The notes under the pieces were generated by a model. That model made no database searches. It saw nothing but the letters and a program-made list of their open reading frames with translations, and was not told the DNA's origin. Below, in pieces: positions 15,850-26,900 of a stretch of DNA of 64,000 nucleotides. Location of the stretch: positions 391,195 to 455,194 of the forward strand of contig JAQGBZ010000018.1 of assembly GCA_034687125.1 (NCBI GenBank), in the 5' to 3' direction. Made by a program: the position numbers and the translations under genes. This DNA comes from Neelides folsomi (lineage: Eukaryota; Arthropoda; Collembola; Neelipleona; Neelidae). Within the stretch, counting starts at the first letter, position 1, and each line of letters begins with the position of its first letter.

Positions 15850-16250
15850 GTTTTTCAGGGAAAGAGGAGACGGCAGAAGGCCGTTGGCCTCAGCACGTCT
15901 TGTACATTATGACAACTGCAGGAAAGAGCTGCAGTCACGTCCAGTTCTGACTCCAACTCCCGGGCACTCAATTTGAGCTCAACGGTCAGTCTCGTCCACT
16001 TCCCCTGAGTGAGTGTCGACTGCGGTGGGATTCCGCCAAAGCTTCGCGAAAGAACAAATTACTCGAAGGCGGAGGGGAAGGAAATCCTAAACCTGCAAAA
16101 GAACAATTCTGTCCAGATTTCAGTAGCTTCTCCTTACTTATGGCCCCATATGTCACATCTGTAGTGATACGCAAGCTAAATAAATCAGACCCCAAATTTC
16201 GCTTGGCTCCCAACGATCCAAAATTCACTTTCTCAAACTCGTCTTGAGTC
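15850..16250. other. GC-richer island in AT-rich surroundings
   Basis: This segment is visibly richer in G and C than its flanks. It carries an arthropod initiator-like TCAGTC at 15986-15991 and a strong donor-like GTGAGTG nearby. It could be a promoter or non-coding first exon, possibly of the Dpr-like gene 16 kb downstream, but no TATA box or clean downstream element was found. An 80-codon frame on the minus strand (15986-16228) has no recognisable similarity. Confidence 0.2.
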
Positions 16251-19200
16251 CTATTCTACATAATGCTGAACCATTTCCTACCATTCTAACTATTTCCTCA
16301 AAAAGATCCCCAACTTTTCATTTTCTATTTAGCAGATAAAGAATATTGAATATTTCATGAGACGATGTGAAGGAAAATAAATAAGAATATTTCTAACAAT
16401 TTTATTTGAACAGTAATACTTTTAGGCCGAACCGCAAAAAATAATATTTGCAAATATCATTATTTGAAATTACAATGAATATTATTTACAAAAAATACAT
16501 AAAAATTGATTATTTATTCAGTTTATTTGTAATCAATAAGGATAATTAAGACAGTTAATCACTCCAATTTCAAATAAATACAATGCACAAACATGACTAA
16601 ACATCCTATACAAACCTTTTAACATTTCTTGCATGATATTTTTCTCAAATATTTGGTTATAAATCAATTGGTCTAATGACCATTTCAATTTACTTTTGGG
16701 CTAAATAATTGTTTTTAATGCTATTAAAGTCCTTTTGTACGATGTTGGTCGAATAAAGTCAACATTGTTCGGATTGGCTATTCTTTTTCGTGGGTTTGTA
16801 TAAAGTGCTGGCTATATGCTTCAATTGGGAAAGTCAACATAAGGCTGAGGCTGACCCAAGAGTGATAAATGAAAATGTCAGAGAAAAGCAATGGGCTGGT
16901 AAGCAAACATATGAATCCTCCTCCTCCTTTCCCAAATATCAAACTTGACTGACCATTTTTAAAAATGCTACAATGACCTACTACCAAGTTTACCTACAAT
17001 CAATTTTTATAATACTAATCCTTTCATACAAAATGTTAGACATTAATAAATAAATACATACAATGCTTTATGGTAAGTCATTGTTTGCTTCTAACTCAAG
17101 TTTTATATTGTTCTTTACTTATACATAAATATACCATAATATCAAATTTATATTGTCCAAAATTATCATTTTGAAATAAGATTACAATTAATACATACAT
17201 ATTTGTATAGCCATTTTACTGTCCTATCAAAATTTGAGTGAATTATTAAAAGCAAATTGATTATGAAATACTTAATTTACTTCAATTCGCCATTTGGAAA
17301 AAGTATTTTACTTCTAAATTTTGTATCAAAATCATATATGTACTAACATTAAGAGACTACGACCTATGAGATACAGTAGATAAGTTGAATAATATGTTTG
17401 TTAAATTTACAATGGCATTAACTATATGTGGTCGTATAGTAGTGTTATTGTTATTATTCTGTATTGAACAGTGCGGTGAATGTTCGGCAGTGAAAGAGTT
17501 CTAAATAAAGGTTATTGAAAGGAAAATTCCCAAGATTGGGGGTTAAGAGGAAATGAAAATTTGAGCCAACATATAGGAAAAATCTGAAACTAGGGTTTAT
17601 GAAGTATAATAGAAGTTCAAAGGCACAACGGAGTAATTTCTGCTTTAGGCTTTCCCTGAAAATTTAATCAGCCGGCAAGCTGGGAAACCAATTTCTTTAT
17701 GTCTATATGAATGTTACTCTTATATTTATAAAGATATACTTATAAACTAAATATAAAGAATTCATTTTCTATCATAACATACATTTGTATATTAATTCTT
17801 AAGTTACATTACATATCAAAGTACAGAGTGGGTCTAAAGTCGCCTCGGATTTTTTAATCCTTGGTTTCTGAATGTCTGAAGCGACTTTAGACCCACCCTG
17901 TACAATGAATTCCAAATAAAGTAGTTTAACAGAAAATTCTTGAAATTTGAATTGATTAGACGAAAACACAGATAAATAATTTTTACTTTAGTTTGATCAG
18001 ATTAAATAAAATATTTGAGAGTTATTAAGACATTATTACGTGGATGAGTTATAAAATAAATATTATATATTATTTATATTACTTTGTCATAATAAGTTTG
18101 ACAATAGAAAAAATAACTCTTGAAAGGATTCAATTTTATGGGGTTTAAACTTGAATGAACAAATCATCTATTGGAGCGAGAAAACTTAAAAGTCTCCTTG
18201 CCTGGTCGAGAACTTGAGAGTGAAAGCGACTTTGATAACTTTGGGGTTCCGACTTCTCTTCAACACAATGTGCCAAGCGGAATCTAATTACAAAGAGTGT
18301 TTTGGACGGTAAAGAATTCTCCTGAATTAGATAGGATCTGCCGCAATATTCTACTCTTGTGGACAATATTGAGGATTTCATTACAAAAGAATGCTAAAAC
18401 ACTCCTAGAATTTATCAATTTTTCTTAAAATCCAAATTATGAAAAATAATGAAAAATCAATCCTATCTAACTTTTAATATAATAAATGCTTACATAAAGA
18501 TGGTATTATTTGGTGTATAAATATTATGTCCATGTTTGCTCTATGAAGAATATGGTATATCCTATATAGTTCATAATACGAAAGTCCATATAAAAATAAG
18601 TTTTGGTTTCATGTTTTTCTTTTTCATTTGAATTGCTTTATTCAATTTCAATTCTTTTTTTTACTTTTTATCGACATCCCTTTTGCAAAATTTAGTATGG
18701 GTAGTTTTTCGGCTTGAATAACAAATTCAACTTTCCACCTACTTTCACAATTTATTGATTGGTTCTACCAGTAGCTTTATCTTGATTTTCAAAAAAAGTA
18801 ACCCAGATTTAAAATCTCTTTTTTTCGAATTTAAGGTACATTCGAAAAAATCAAAAGATCTTATTACCAAGTATTGGTATTCATTATCATCTCATTTTAT
18901 TTTGTGTAATAATGCAATTAAAAGTTCTTACGCTATTTAAATTTGTTATTCGTATTACAAATATAAACAAAAAATGCATGCAAACAAACAATGCAATATC
19001 AGACTACAATTCTTCGAAGACAACAAATCTGTATATCTGAACATGCATTTTCAAACGCATTGCCAGAAAAAATAAGCTTATTAAATAGGGCATGGAAAGA
19101 AAGTTTTAAATCGAATTCAAATTTTGAAAGGGATTCAGTAAAGTGTAAATAATTTTTCATATTCACATGAGCGGAGTTTTAAAGTTACGTAAAAGAAGGT

Positions 19201-22200
19201 TGGCTCAGACGTTGAACTCCATTCAATAGGGTTTTTCTTTAATATTTCCGATTTGTGAATCGCAGGTTTCTTTTTTAAATTTTATTATCTTGTGTTTAAA
19301 ATTTAGTTTAACAATTGTACAGTACAATATAAAAAGCGAGTTCGAATATTTGCAATGTTGTAATTGTGCCATTTATACAATGCTAATATAATGATCTATA
19401 GATTCCATTTACTGAATTATACCTTTGATAATATTGGTATACTGTAAAAGTAAGTATAACTATAAAACGGTAAATAATATTTTCTTTTGAATAGTTCTGA
19501 GGTTTTTGGCAATAAATAAGGAAAATCTTTAAACGAAAAAGTTTCGTTCCCATTTTAATGCATGAGGTAGAAACTAAGAAACTCCTTCACTTAATGGACT
19601 ATAATTATTATCACTAATTAAACTTTGAAAACCTTTCCACTCTGATTTGCCTTCTGTCGCGAAAGACAAATGAAGATGCCGACGGGGGATTCATTCAGGG
19701 CTCTTCTTCATAATTACAGGGAAGTCACGAGGAAGCAACTCTTTCATTTTCACCCTGGGCAAGGGGAGAAAATGTAAATTAGTTTTTAAAATATGTCTCT
19801 TTCCTCTCCCCTTCAATCTCTCACTTATGTGAATTAATATCACCAACTTTCACCAGCCACTCGCTCGCATGTTAAACGCATTCTGCATCCAACCCCTCTT
19901 GGCACTTTCATTTAAAGTTCAATGGTCGTAAATTAAAATAGACCGGATTTCCCACAGACCAGGAGTTACTTAAGCCTCTCAAAGGCTCAGAATAAGAAGT
20001 TTGATCAGATGAAATTTTATACTTCCTAATATTTTATACGTATAAAATATAATCCGAATTTTGATATAATCTTTAATATCCTATAACTTTAACATGCGTT
20101 ACAATACTATTATACGTATGTTACTAACATTGACGGCATAACTTTGATGTTAATTCGAACATTTATAGCACAAAGTATAAAGTATTTTTGGTAAGTAGTA
20201 AATTAATGATATTAATTGGTAAATCCAATCTGACAATTTAAATTTAAAAAGAATGGATTTAAAAAAACACTTTTGCTCATTAATTATAATAGGTAAGTAT
20301 AAATATATCATAGAGGGTAAATAAGGAAATGGATACTTCGACTAGTAAACGAATTGGTACAGTAATCATAAGTAAGTATATGTGGTAATTAGAAGCTCTC
20401 AGCTAAACTCATATATAAACATAATGGCAAGCCACATAAGTAATTTTACCCCGAGCATCTTTTCTTTCTCGAGTCTGCCTTTCACCATGAGGCCTTTCAA
20501 GTGTCTCGTTAAGAGATGCCCAATGAGCCGAAGGTTCTTGGTGCCAGGACATGCATTATTAAATAGTGCTTAACGAAGGAAAATTACCAGAGACCCATCG
20601 TCAGTTCAACTAGGTTTTATCGAGAAATTTCCTTCACCCTTATATAAAATTGAGGAGGTGGAACGAAACAGAAGGCCCATTAATACACGAAGCAGAACTT
20701 TCGAATCGAGTGTGAAGGAGAAAGAAAATGCCAAAGGGAATTCGAAACTCGACAGACTCACTCGCTTGGACAATGCGACCAAATTGGTATCCGGACCCAG
20801 GCAGAGTATCAATACTCGCCTACTGTTAGAAGGAGTTGAAAAATATCTGCGAAATTTTTCACCTGACCCGCCCTCGCCCTGTGGGGCTTTTGCTTTGTCC
20901 AGTTAGGGAAGTCTGAGATGCAATCAGTTAGCTTCCTTAGACCAACTTTCAGCTCGGCTCATGAGCTTCCGTTTTTTTCATTTCTTCAATCATTAAGACT
21001 CGCCCAATTCGAAGAGCTTATACCAAGAAAGATACTCCATGAGGTGAGAGATTAACAATAAGTGTTCGTCTCTCCTACTATACCCATCATTTATTTTTAT
21101 TATATAATATTAAGTCTATTTATACCTGTATAACTTTAAAGACTTTTGTATTTATCATCATCATTATTGTCCCTAACTAAAATACATTTTCGAATAATGT
21201 TGTACCAAAATAATTTATTTTGAGAATAGGTAATGATTTATCAATATAAGACTTTCAAAATAATCAAACATTAAGCATAAATTGATATTATAATACAAAA
21301 ATAATGATCAATGCATATTATTTTATTGCTTATAGTTTATTTAACATAGGCCTACAAGCCCAAGAATATTATATAGTGACTTATATTATAAAAAGTATGA
21401 AAATAAACGAAAAAGAGAAAAAAGTATGTATGTATCAGTGGTTGAGTGAATTTAGTTCTCAGTGTTCTTCTTAAGCTCTTTCTTCGAAAAAGAAAACTTG
21501 GGGAGTTTCCTGCTGAATGTTTGCTATGAAGAGCGAAAAGTAATTTCTTATTTCTTGATACTCTCTTTGATGAAGGAACTTCCCAGCATGCTCAGGCGGA
21601 GTTACAGGAAATGGTCTCCACTCTCCTGTAATTTATTAATGTCTCCATTCTTATTTTTTGACCGACATCGGAGTCCTTGGCTCTAAGAGTCCTCTTTCTA
21701 TTCCCACTCAACTCCCTCCCATTCATCCACAAAGAAAGTCATTAGTTCTTTATCAGTCAAATCATTAAGTGACAAAACACTTTTTGTCAATTAACCCAGA
21801 ACTCCAATACGCAAATGTACGATTGTTGACAAACTATTCAATTTGAGTGAAAGTCATAATAAACGGCTATTCCCTATCTCACCCAACGTTATTTCAATTG
21901 ACTGTAATAAAGCACTAATAAATTTGGAAATGCCTTGAATAGTAATCCGAATGCAAATTAAGGCAGTAGAGAAATGTGGGACAAGAATGGATACTGTAAA
22001 AGTGGAAGTTTAATGAAAAACAAAGTTTCAATACTCGCAAGTAAAACTTTTTCCATTGAATCTATTATTCTAAAGAGGAAATAGAAAATTCCACATTTCA
22101 CTGCCAAGGCGGCAGAAACGAAGATCTTCGGGGGCGTGGAAGGAAAGAAGGGCGATGAGCATAAATAGAGAGTTGAACATGGGAACCAGCCGCCGTTTGT

Positions 22201-23053
22201 TCAAAGGGCCTTCATGGCTCAAAATGATATCATTTCTCTGTGAAGAAAGCATAAAGAGCAATATAATTTATATTGATGGCTTCTCCCAACCCCCGTTCTC
22301 ATCCCTTTCAATGAGAGACTTCTTTCTTTAAGAACATATCATAAAGTCACATTTCCCTCTTTGTGGCCAACGAGCAACTGAGGGAGACCAGATGGTTGAG
22401 CTTGATACAAAAAGACAACCCTTACGTACATTTATTTTATCTACCTAAATTTAATAATGTACCATACATATTTAGGGATATGGTACATTTAAACTCCATT
22501 ATGCCTTAGCATGCTTCACCAAATTTTTTTCAAGACTACCTAATAAGCTCAATTTACAATTTTTAGTCTTATCTTTCTCTTGTAAATGATTTTTTATAAC
22601 TTTTGAGTACTATATCTCATACTGACGATGAATACTTTCCATTTAATTCATAAATTTGCCATTTATAAGTAATAGGATTTGCATTCAGAAATAAATGTTT
22701 GACGGTTCTAAAATAAATGTTTTTTTGGCATTACTGATTGCTTTTTGATATTGGTATTTACTCAATATTTAAAGTCGTAGAACTAACCGTTAAGCTAAAA
22801 TTTAGTGAATAGAAATAATAGAATATTCATTTAATCAAAATGGGTATTTTTAGAACAATGAAGATTGAAATAGATTTCGTTTTTATTTACTATTTTAAAA
22901 TTAATAGCTAGCCAAATAAATCACGAAACAAATATAACAACAAAATTTGCGAAGAATGATTCGGAATTACTAAAATAATATTACATTAGAATAAATATTA
23001 GTTTTTCCTTATTTGAACTCCGTTTGTCTAGACTTTAGACTTGAAAGTATAGC
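16251..23053. other. Gene-free AT-rich region
   Basis: Apart from the short inverted-repeat element at 17,824, I see nothing supportable. Open frames at 20,382-20,573, 20,658-20,906 and 21,462-21,686 lack domains and convincing splice context. A modest 11-bp inverted repeat (AATGTACCATA with its complement) occurs near 22,450-22,485. Confidence 0.5.
17824..17900. mobile_element. 77-bp mariner-like MITE or solo inverted-repeat element
   Basis: The two ends form a near-perfect inverted repeat: CAGAGTGGGTCTAAAGTCGC on the left and GCGACTTTAGACCCACCCTG on the right, with one mismatch. Each end abuts a TA dinucleotide, the expected Tc1/mariner target duplication. A terminus of the CAGGGTGG type is common in mariner-class elements. 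The interior is about 37 bp with no coding capacity, so it must be mobilised in trans or be a dead remnant. It is about the same size as the element at 26,745. Confidence 0.75.
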
Positions 23054-23178
23054 TATACTCCTCACACTCTAAGTTCCAAGAAAATTGAATCCCCCTCTTG
23101 AAAGGGTTGTTTCGGAGGGCTGGATTTGGCACACCTTGAAATAACCGTACTATTTGCTTCAATGTTGCATATTGCCTC
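23054..23178 (+). repeat. Left terminal inverted repeat of the 865-bp transposon
   Basis: It starts TATACTCCTCACACTCTAAG and ends GCATATTGCCTC. It matches the reverse complement of 23798-23922 across all 125 positions with three substitutions and no gaps. The outermost TA is probably the target-site duplication. Confidence 0.92.
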
Positions 23179-23920
23179 TTACAATTATTTTAATATACAT
23201 AGAACTTATAAAATATTTTATTTGGAGTTAATCCAACAATACGTGTTATAAATATTTATCGGATCTAATCACTGTCGGACCAATTTTCTTCCTCACTCGA
23301 ATTTTCTTCGCCTATATCTCCAATTTGGATAACAACACGATCAATTTCTTTTAAGATGCTATCCATTTGCCGATATTTTTCTTCTTTTTGACAGTATAAA
23401 AATGCCTTTTTCCAGTTTTCCTGAGTAACAAATGAACACGCTTCTGTAAACATATTTGTAACTGATTTTATAATATTTTCCTTATTATTTTTGCAAACGT
23501 AAGTTTTTGTCTGTGCCCAAATCAGCTCAATGGGATTGAATTGGCAATGATAAGGAGGAAGCCTCAAAACTTTATGACCATGTTGCATTGCTAATTCATC
23601 TAATTCGTATCTAACAAAGTCATCTTTGTATCCTTTAATTATGTTGTATAGTGCCGGCTTCAATGCATTAGGTGGATAAACAATATTATGGTATTGTAGC
23701 CATTTAACCATATCTTCTTTTTTAGACGAAGATGTAGTAATCTCGTCGAGCCTAATAATAAATAATGTAATTTTTAAGTATATTAAAATAATAGTACGAG
23801 GCAATATGCAACATTGAAGCAAATAGTACGGTTATTTCAAGGTGTGCCAAATCCAGCCCTCCGAAACAACCCTTTTAAGAGGGGGATTCAATTTACTTGG
23901 AACTTAGAGTGTGCGGAGTA
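23056..23920 (-). mobile_element. Internally deleted Tc1/IS630-type DNA transposon, 865 bp
   Basis: The element is bounded by 125-bp terminal inverted repeats (counting the flanking TA) that differ at only three positions, and each outer edge ends at a TA dinucleotide, the classic Tc1/mariner insertion target. Between them lies only the C-terminal third of a DDE transposase on the minus strand. The DNA-binding domain and the part carrying the first two catalytic aspartates are absent, and the retained frame runs almost straight into the right repeat. The near identity of the repeats suggests fairly recent activity, presumably driven by a full-length relative elsewhere. Confidence 0.85.
23265..23822 (-). 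pseudogene. DDE transposase remnant, C-terminal part (Tc1/IS630-like)
   Basis: The frame encodes up to 185 residues. Recognisable transposase begins near the stretch RLDEITTSSSKKEDM, around residue 24. It contains the motif LPPYHCQFNPIELIW, whose glutamate after NPI matches the third catalytic residue of the Tc1/IS630 DDE domain, followed by a helical region and an acidic tail ending in SDSD. The first two catalytic aspartates and the N-terminal helix-turn-helix are missing, so the product cannot be an active transposase. A TTATTATTAG acceptor-like sequence just upstream of the conserved part suggests that the intact family gene has an intron there. The frame itself has no stop codon or frameshift. 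Confidence 0.82.
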
Positions 23921-23922
23921 TA
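23798..23922 (-). repeat. Right terminal inverted repeat of the 865-bp transposon
   Basis: It is the reverse-complement partner of 23054-23178. On the plus strand it starts GAGGCAATATGCAAC and ends GTGCGGAGTATA. The annotated start of the transposase remnant lies inside this repeat, so the first residues of that frame are repeat sequence rather than transposase. Confidence 0.92.
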
Positions 23923-26900
23923 ACAGTATTATACATGTATTATACTTATGTGTTCATTTATATCAGAAAAACTTAATGTTAGATTTACCAATGTATTTAA
24001 GTAATACCTATACCTAACATAAAATTATAATTCGAAAATTAATCTACTCCATATTTGCATAGTTTATAATTTAACAAATTTGTTTTGAATAGACACTCCA
24101 AAAGTGCTCAACCCATACATTAATACCAAATTAAGCTCATTATCCTTTAAATCGTATTTATTCATTAACCAAAAAGTGTGTACTTTCCTAAGTTCATAAT
24201 TTAGTAACTAAATTAAATTTAAAGGGCTATTTCGGAACGCACGAGCGAATAAAATACATATTTGCGTATAAAAGTTGAAAAAATGATTTCTAAACAAATT
24301 GATGGGAATGAAGAAGAAGCCGAGCGGAAGTTGTACGCTTGCCAAAGATCTCACGGACAAGTGGAAGTTTATATGGAGAAAGTTGACCGGAATAGCATTC
24401 GGAATAAAGAGAATGGGAAAAGTAGGAAGGGTTGTGGGAGAATTGGGAAGGAGCAACTCAACAGAGGCATGCTGAATTTTTATGGTCCGTTCGACGAAGA
24501 AGAGTCCGCAGACACTCCGGAGATGTGCTTCTTATACATTTCTAATCCATTCTACTATTATTTTATCGCAATAATGGGTCTTTCCTCAGCCAAGGAGTCG
24601 GAGCCGAACTTTTATGCTTTATGGCCTACAAAGAAATTGGTGAATGTGTGTACACACATATGAGTTATATACTCCGTTTATAATCCTTCACATGGGAAGA
24701 AGGATGGATGTAGACTTCAAAAGCTCCCTCTTCTTCCCTTTTCACGGTTGATGATTTCCCCTTTCCGGTTCCAGTCATACTTACTAGAAACATTCGTACT
24801 TTTATCATCTAAGAGTGCCAGTGTATACCATTTCACTACGTGGGACTGGAAAACTACTTTTCATTCTCAGGTCCAGCGAGGGAAAACTCGAGGCTGAATA
24901 CGTGCATTAGAGAGGAAGCATGAAGAGAGTTGGCAAAGGAAAATCGCCCATAATAATAAAAACGATTTCTTCTCGTGATCGGTCCAGGGGGCCTTCCTTA
25001 CAGACCTACAAACCCATATTAAAAAGAATTATAACATTAAATGGAATATCACTTCCATTCTCTCAATGGGCTTGAATACTGTTAATAATTACAATAACAG
25101 TACAAACTCTTGATTGAAATTTTCTCAAATTAAAAATCTCATTTTATGCCTTCGTACAAATGATTTGGGATGTGAAATCATGTTGGGTAGTTCAAGGCTG
25201 GAATTTTAGGGTCAGTTTTGAGTAGAGTGTTGATTGCTTTTTTACGACTTGAATTTATAGGGTTTTAATAAAGAAAATATTACAATTCACCATAATGGGT
25301 TTTATGAATAATGTTTCTTTGCACTCAAAGCCATTTTAAGTGAGTTTAAGGGTTGAAAAGTTTCATATTCATAAAATTTTATAGGAGGTCTAGTGACCTA
25401 GAGTGAATGAAACTGGGAACTTTTACAATGCATGACCTAAGGTACCATAGTGTGACTACAATATAATCCTGTCATGAATAAATAAGAAAAAGAAGAAAGT
25501 TTCAACTTGTGAACTAAATAAGTATCATGCATCCTTTGAATGTGCATTCTTACTATTAGAGCATTTCGTTCCCTTCTTTTTACGACTACATGATGAAATG
25601 CATTATTAAGAGGGAGGAAATGTAGAGAGAATTTGCTCTTTTACGAGATACCTTTTTAAATTTACAACAAGATCCAAACTTTGTTTCACTTAATCGAAAG
25701 AGAACTTGGAATAAAGAGTCAAACGCTCATTTCTCAACTCCGCATGAATAATCTCGCCCGCCCTTGTCGGCCCTATAAGTCTAGACACATGAAAGATTTA
25801 ACTTAAATAACTCCTAACTACATATTTTGCTAATACAAGTTTTATCTCAATCTTGGAGGTTTGAGTGGACACTCTTTGCATACATTATAACTTATACCAT
25901 TACCGTTGATCTCGAACTTAGAAGGTATGTTATTAGTGTATAATGCTAAGTAAGTATACTTGTAGCATTTATCGAGGACTTTTCAAAGCGGAGGTATCAA
26001 GGGATTTCTAGTTGTGTGTTTTGATGTTTGTGAAAGCGAGGTTTTACGAGGCGGAGACGAAGAGTAAAAGCAGGGTTCTTTGTGCAACTCCCAGAATTTC
26101 CTTTGCAGAACGTAAAGAGACGTGCAGATAATTAGAAAATCCTGAAAGTTCCTCACCCTTTACTTCGAGACCATAGACGACTTCTCATTTCTTTAACCAC
26201 ATCATTATAGGAATTTGAGTATAAGCAGTGGATGTGAAGAGAACGACTATTATTTTGTTCGTGGAGTTAACGAACATGAGTCATTCCAAGTATTTGAGGA
26301 CAAGGACGAAAAGTGGGGAGGCTGAGAGAGATCGTAAAACGGGCTATCTAATTATTTCTAGGCATCAAAGACGTAAAATGAGAAGAGGAGAAAATACGCG
26401 TCTATAAATTCGTCATTAAAAAGTCAGGCACATCAAATATTCCCAAGTTTAATTCAACTCGGAGTCTCATTTCTATTTCGCTAGTGCTGAAAATAGGCGA
26501 CAGAAATCGAGTAAAATTGACAAGAGAAATCTCAAATTCAAGCTTGTATTTTCAAAATGTCATTTTCACAATCCTTAATTTCGAACTACAGTTGTAATGC
26601 CTAAATATAATATTCAATACGCGATATACTATGGTATTTATTTTTAACTATACGTAGTAAAATCTGACAATACAATGTTCATGCAGTAATATCTACATAT
26701 TCATAAGTACAAATTGGGAACGATATTTATAGATTTACTCTATACAGGGTGGGCCATAAGTATCTTTCTTTTTTAAATACACAATCGTATAAAAAATAAA
26801 GATATTTATGGCCCACCCTGTATAATGCTACATTGAGTGAGTACCTATAGTAATCATAAGCACAGGATTTGTCATTTGAGAGGTTAAAAGGTTGGAAATG

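Noticed and set aside
24262-24663. 133-codon open frame on the plus strand
   Set aside because: It begins at a non-ATG codon and has no recognised domain, splice context or neighbouring exons. Its composition looks like chance translation.
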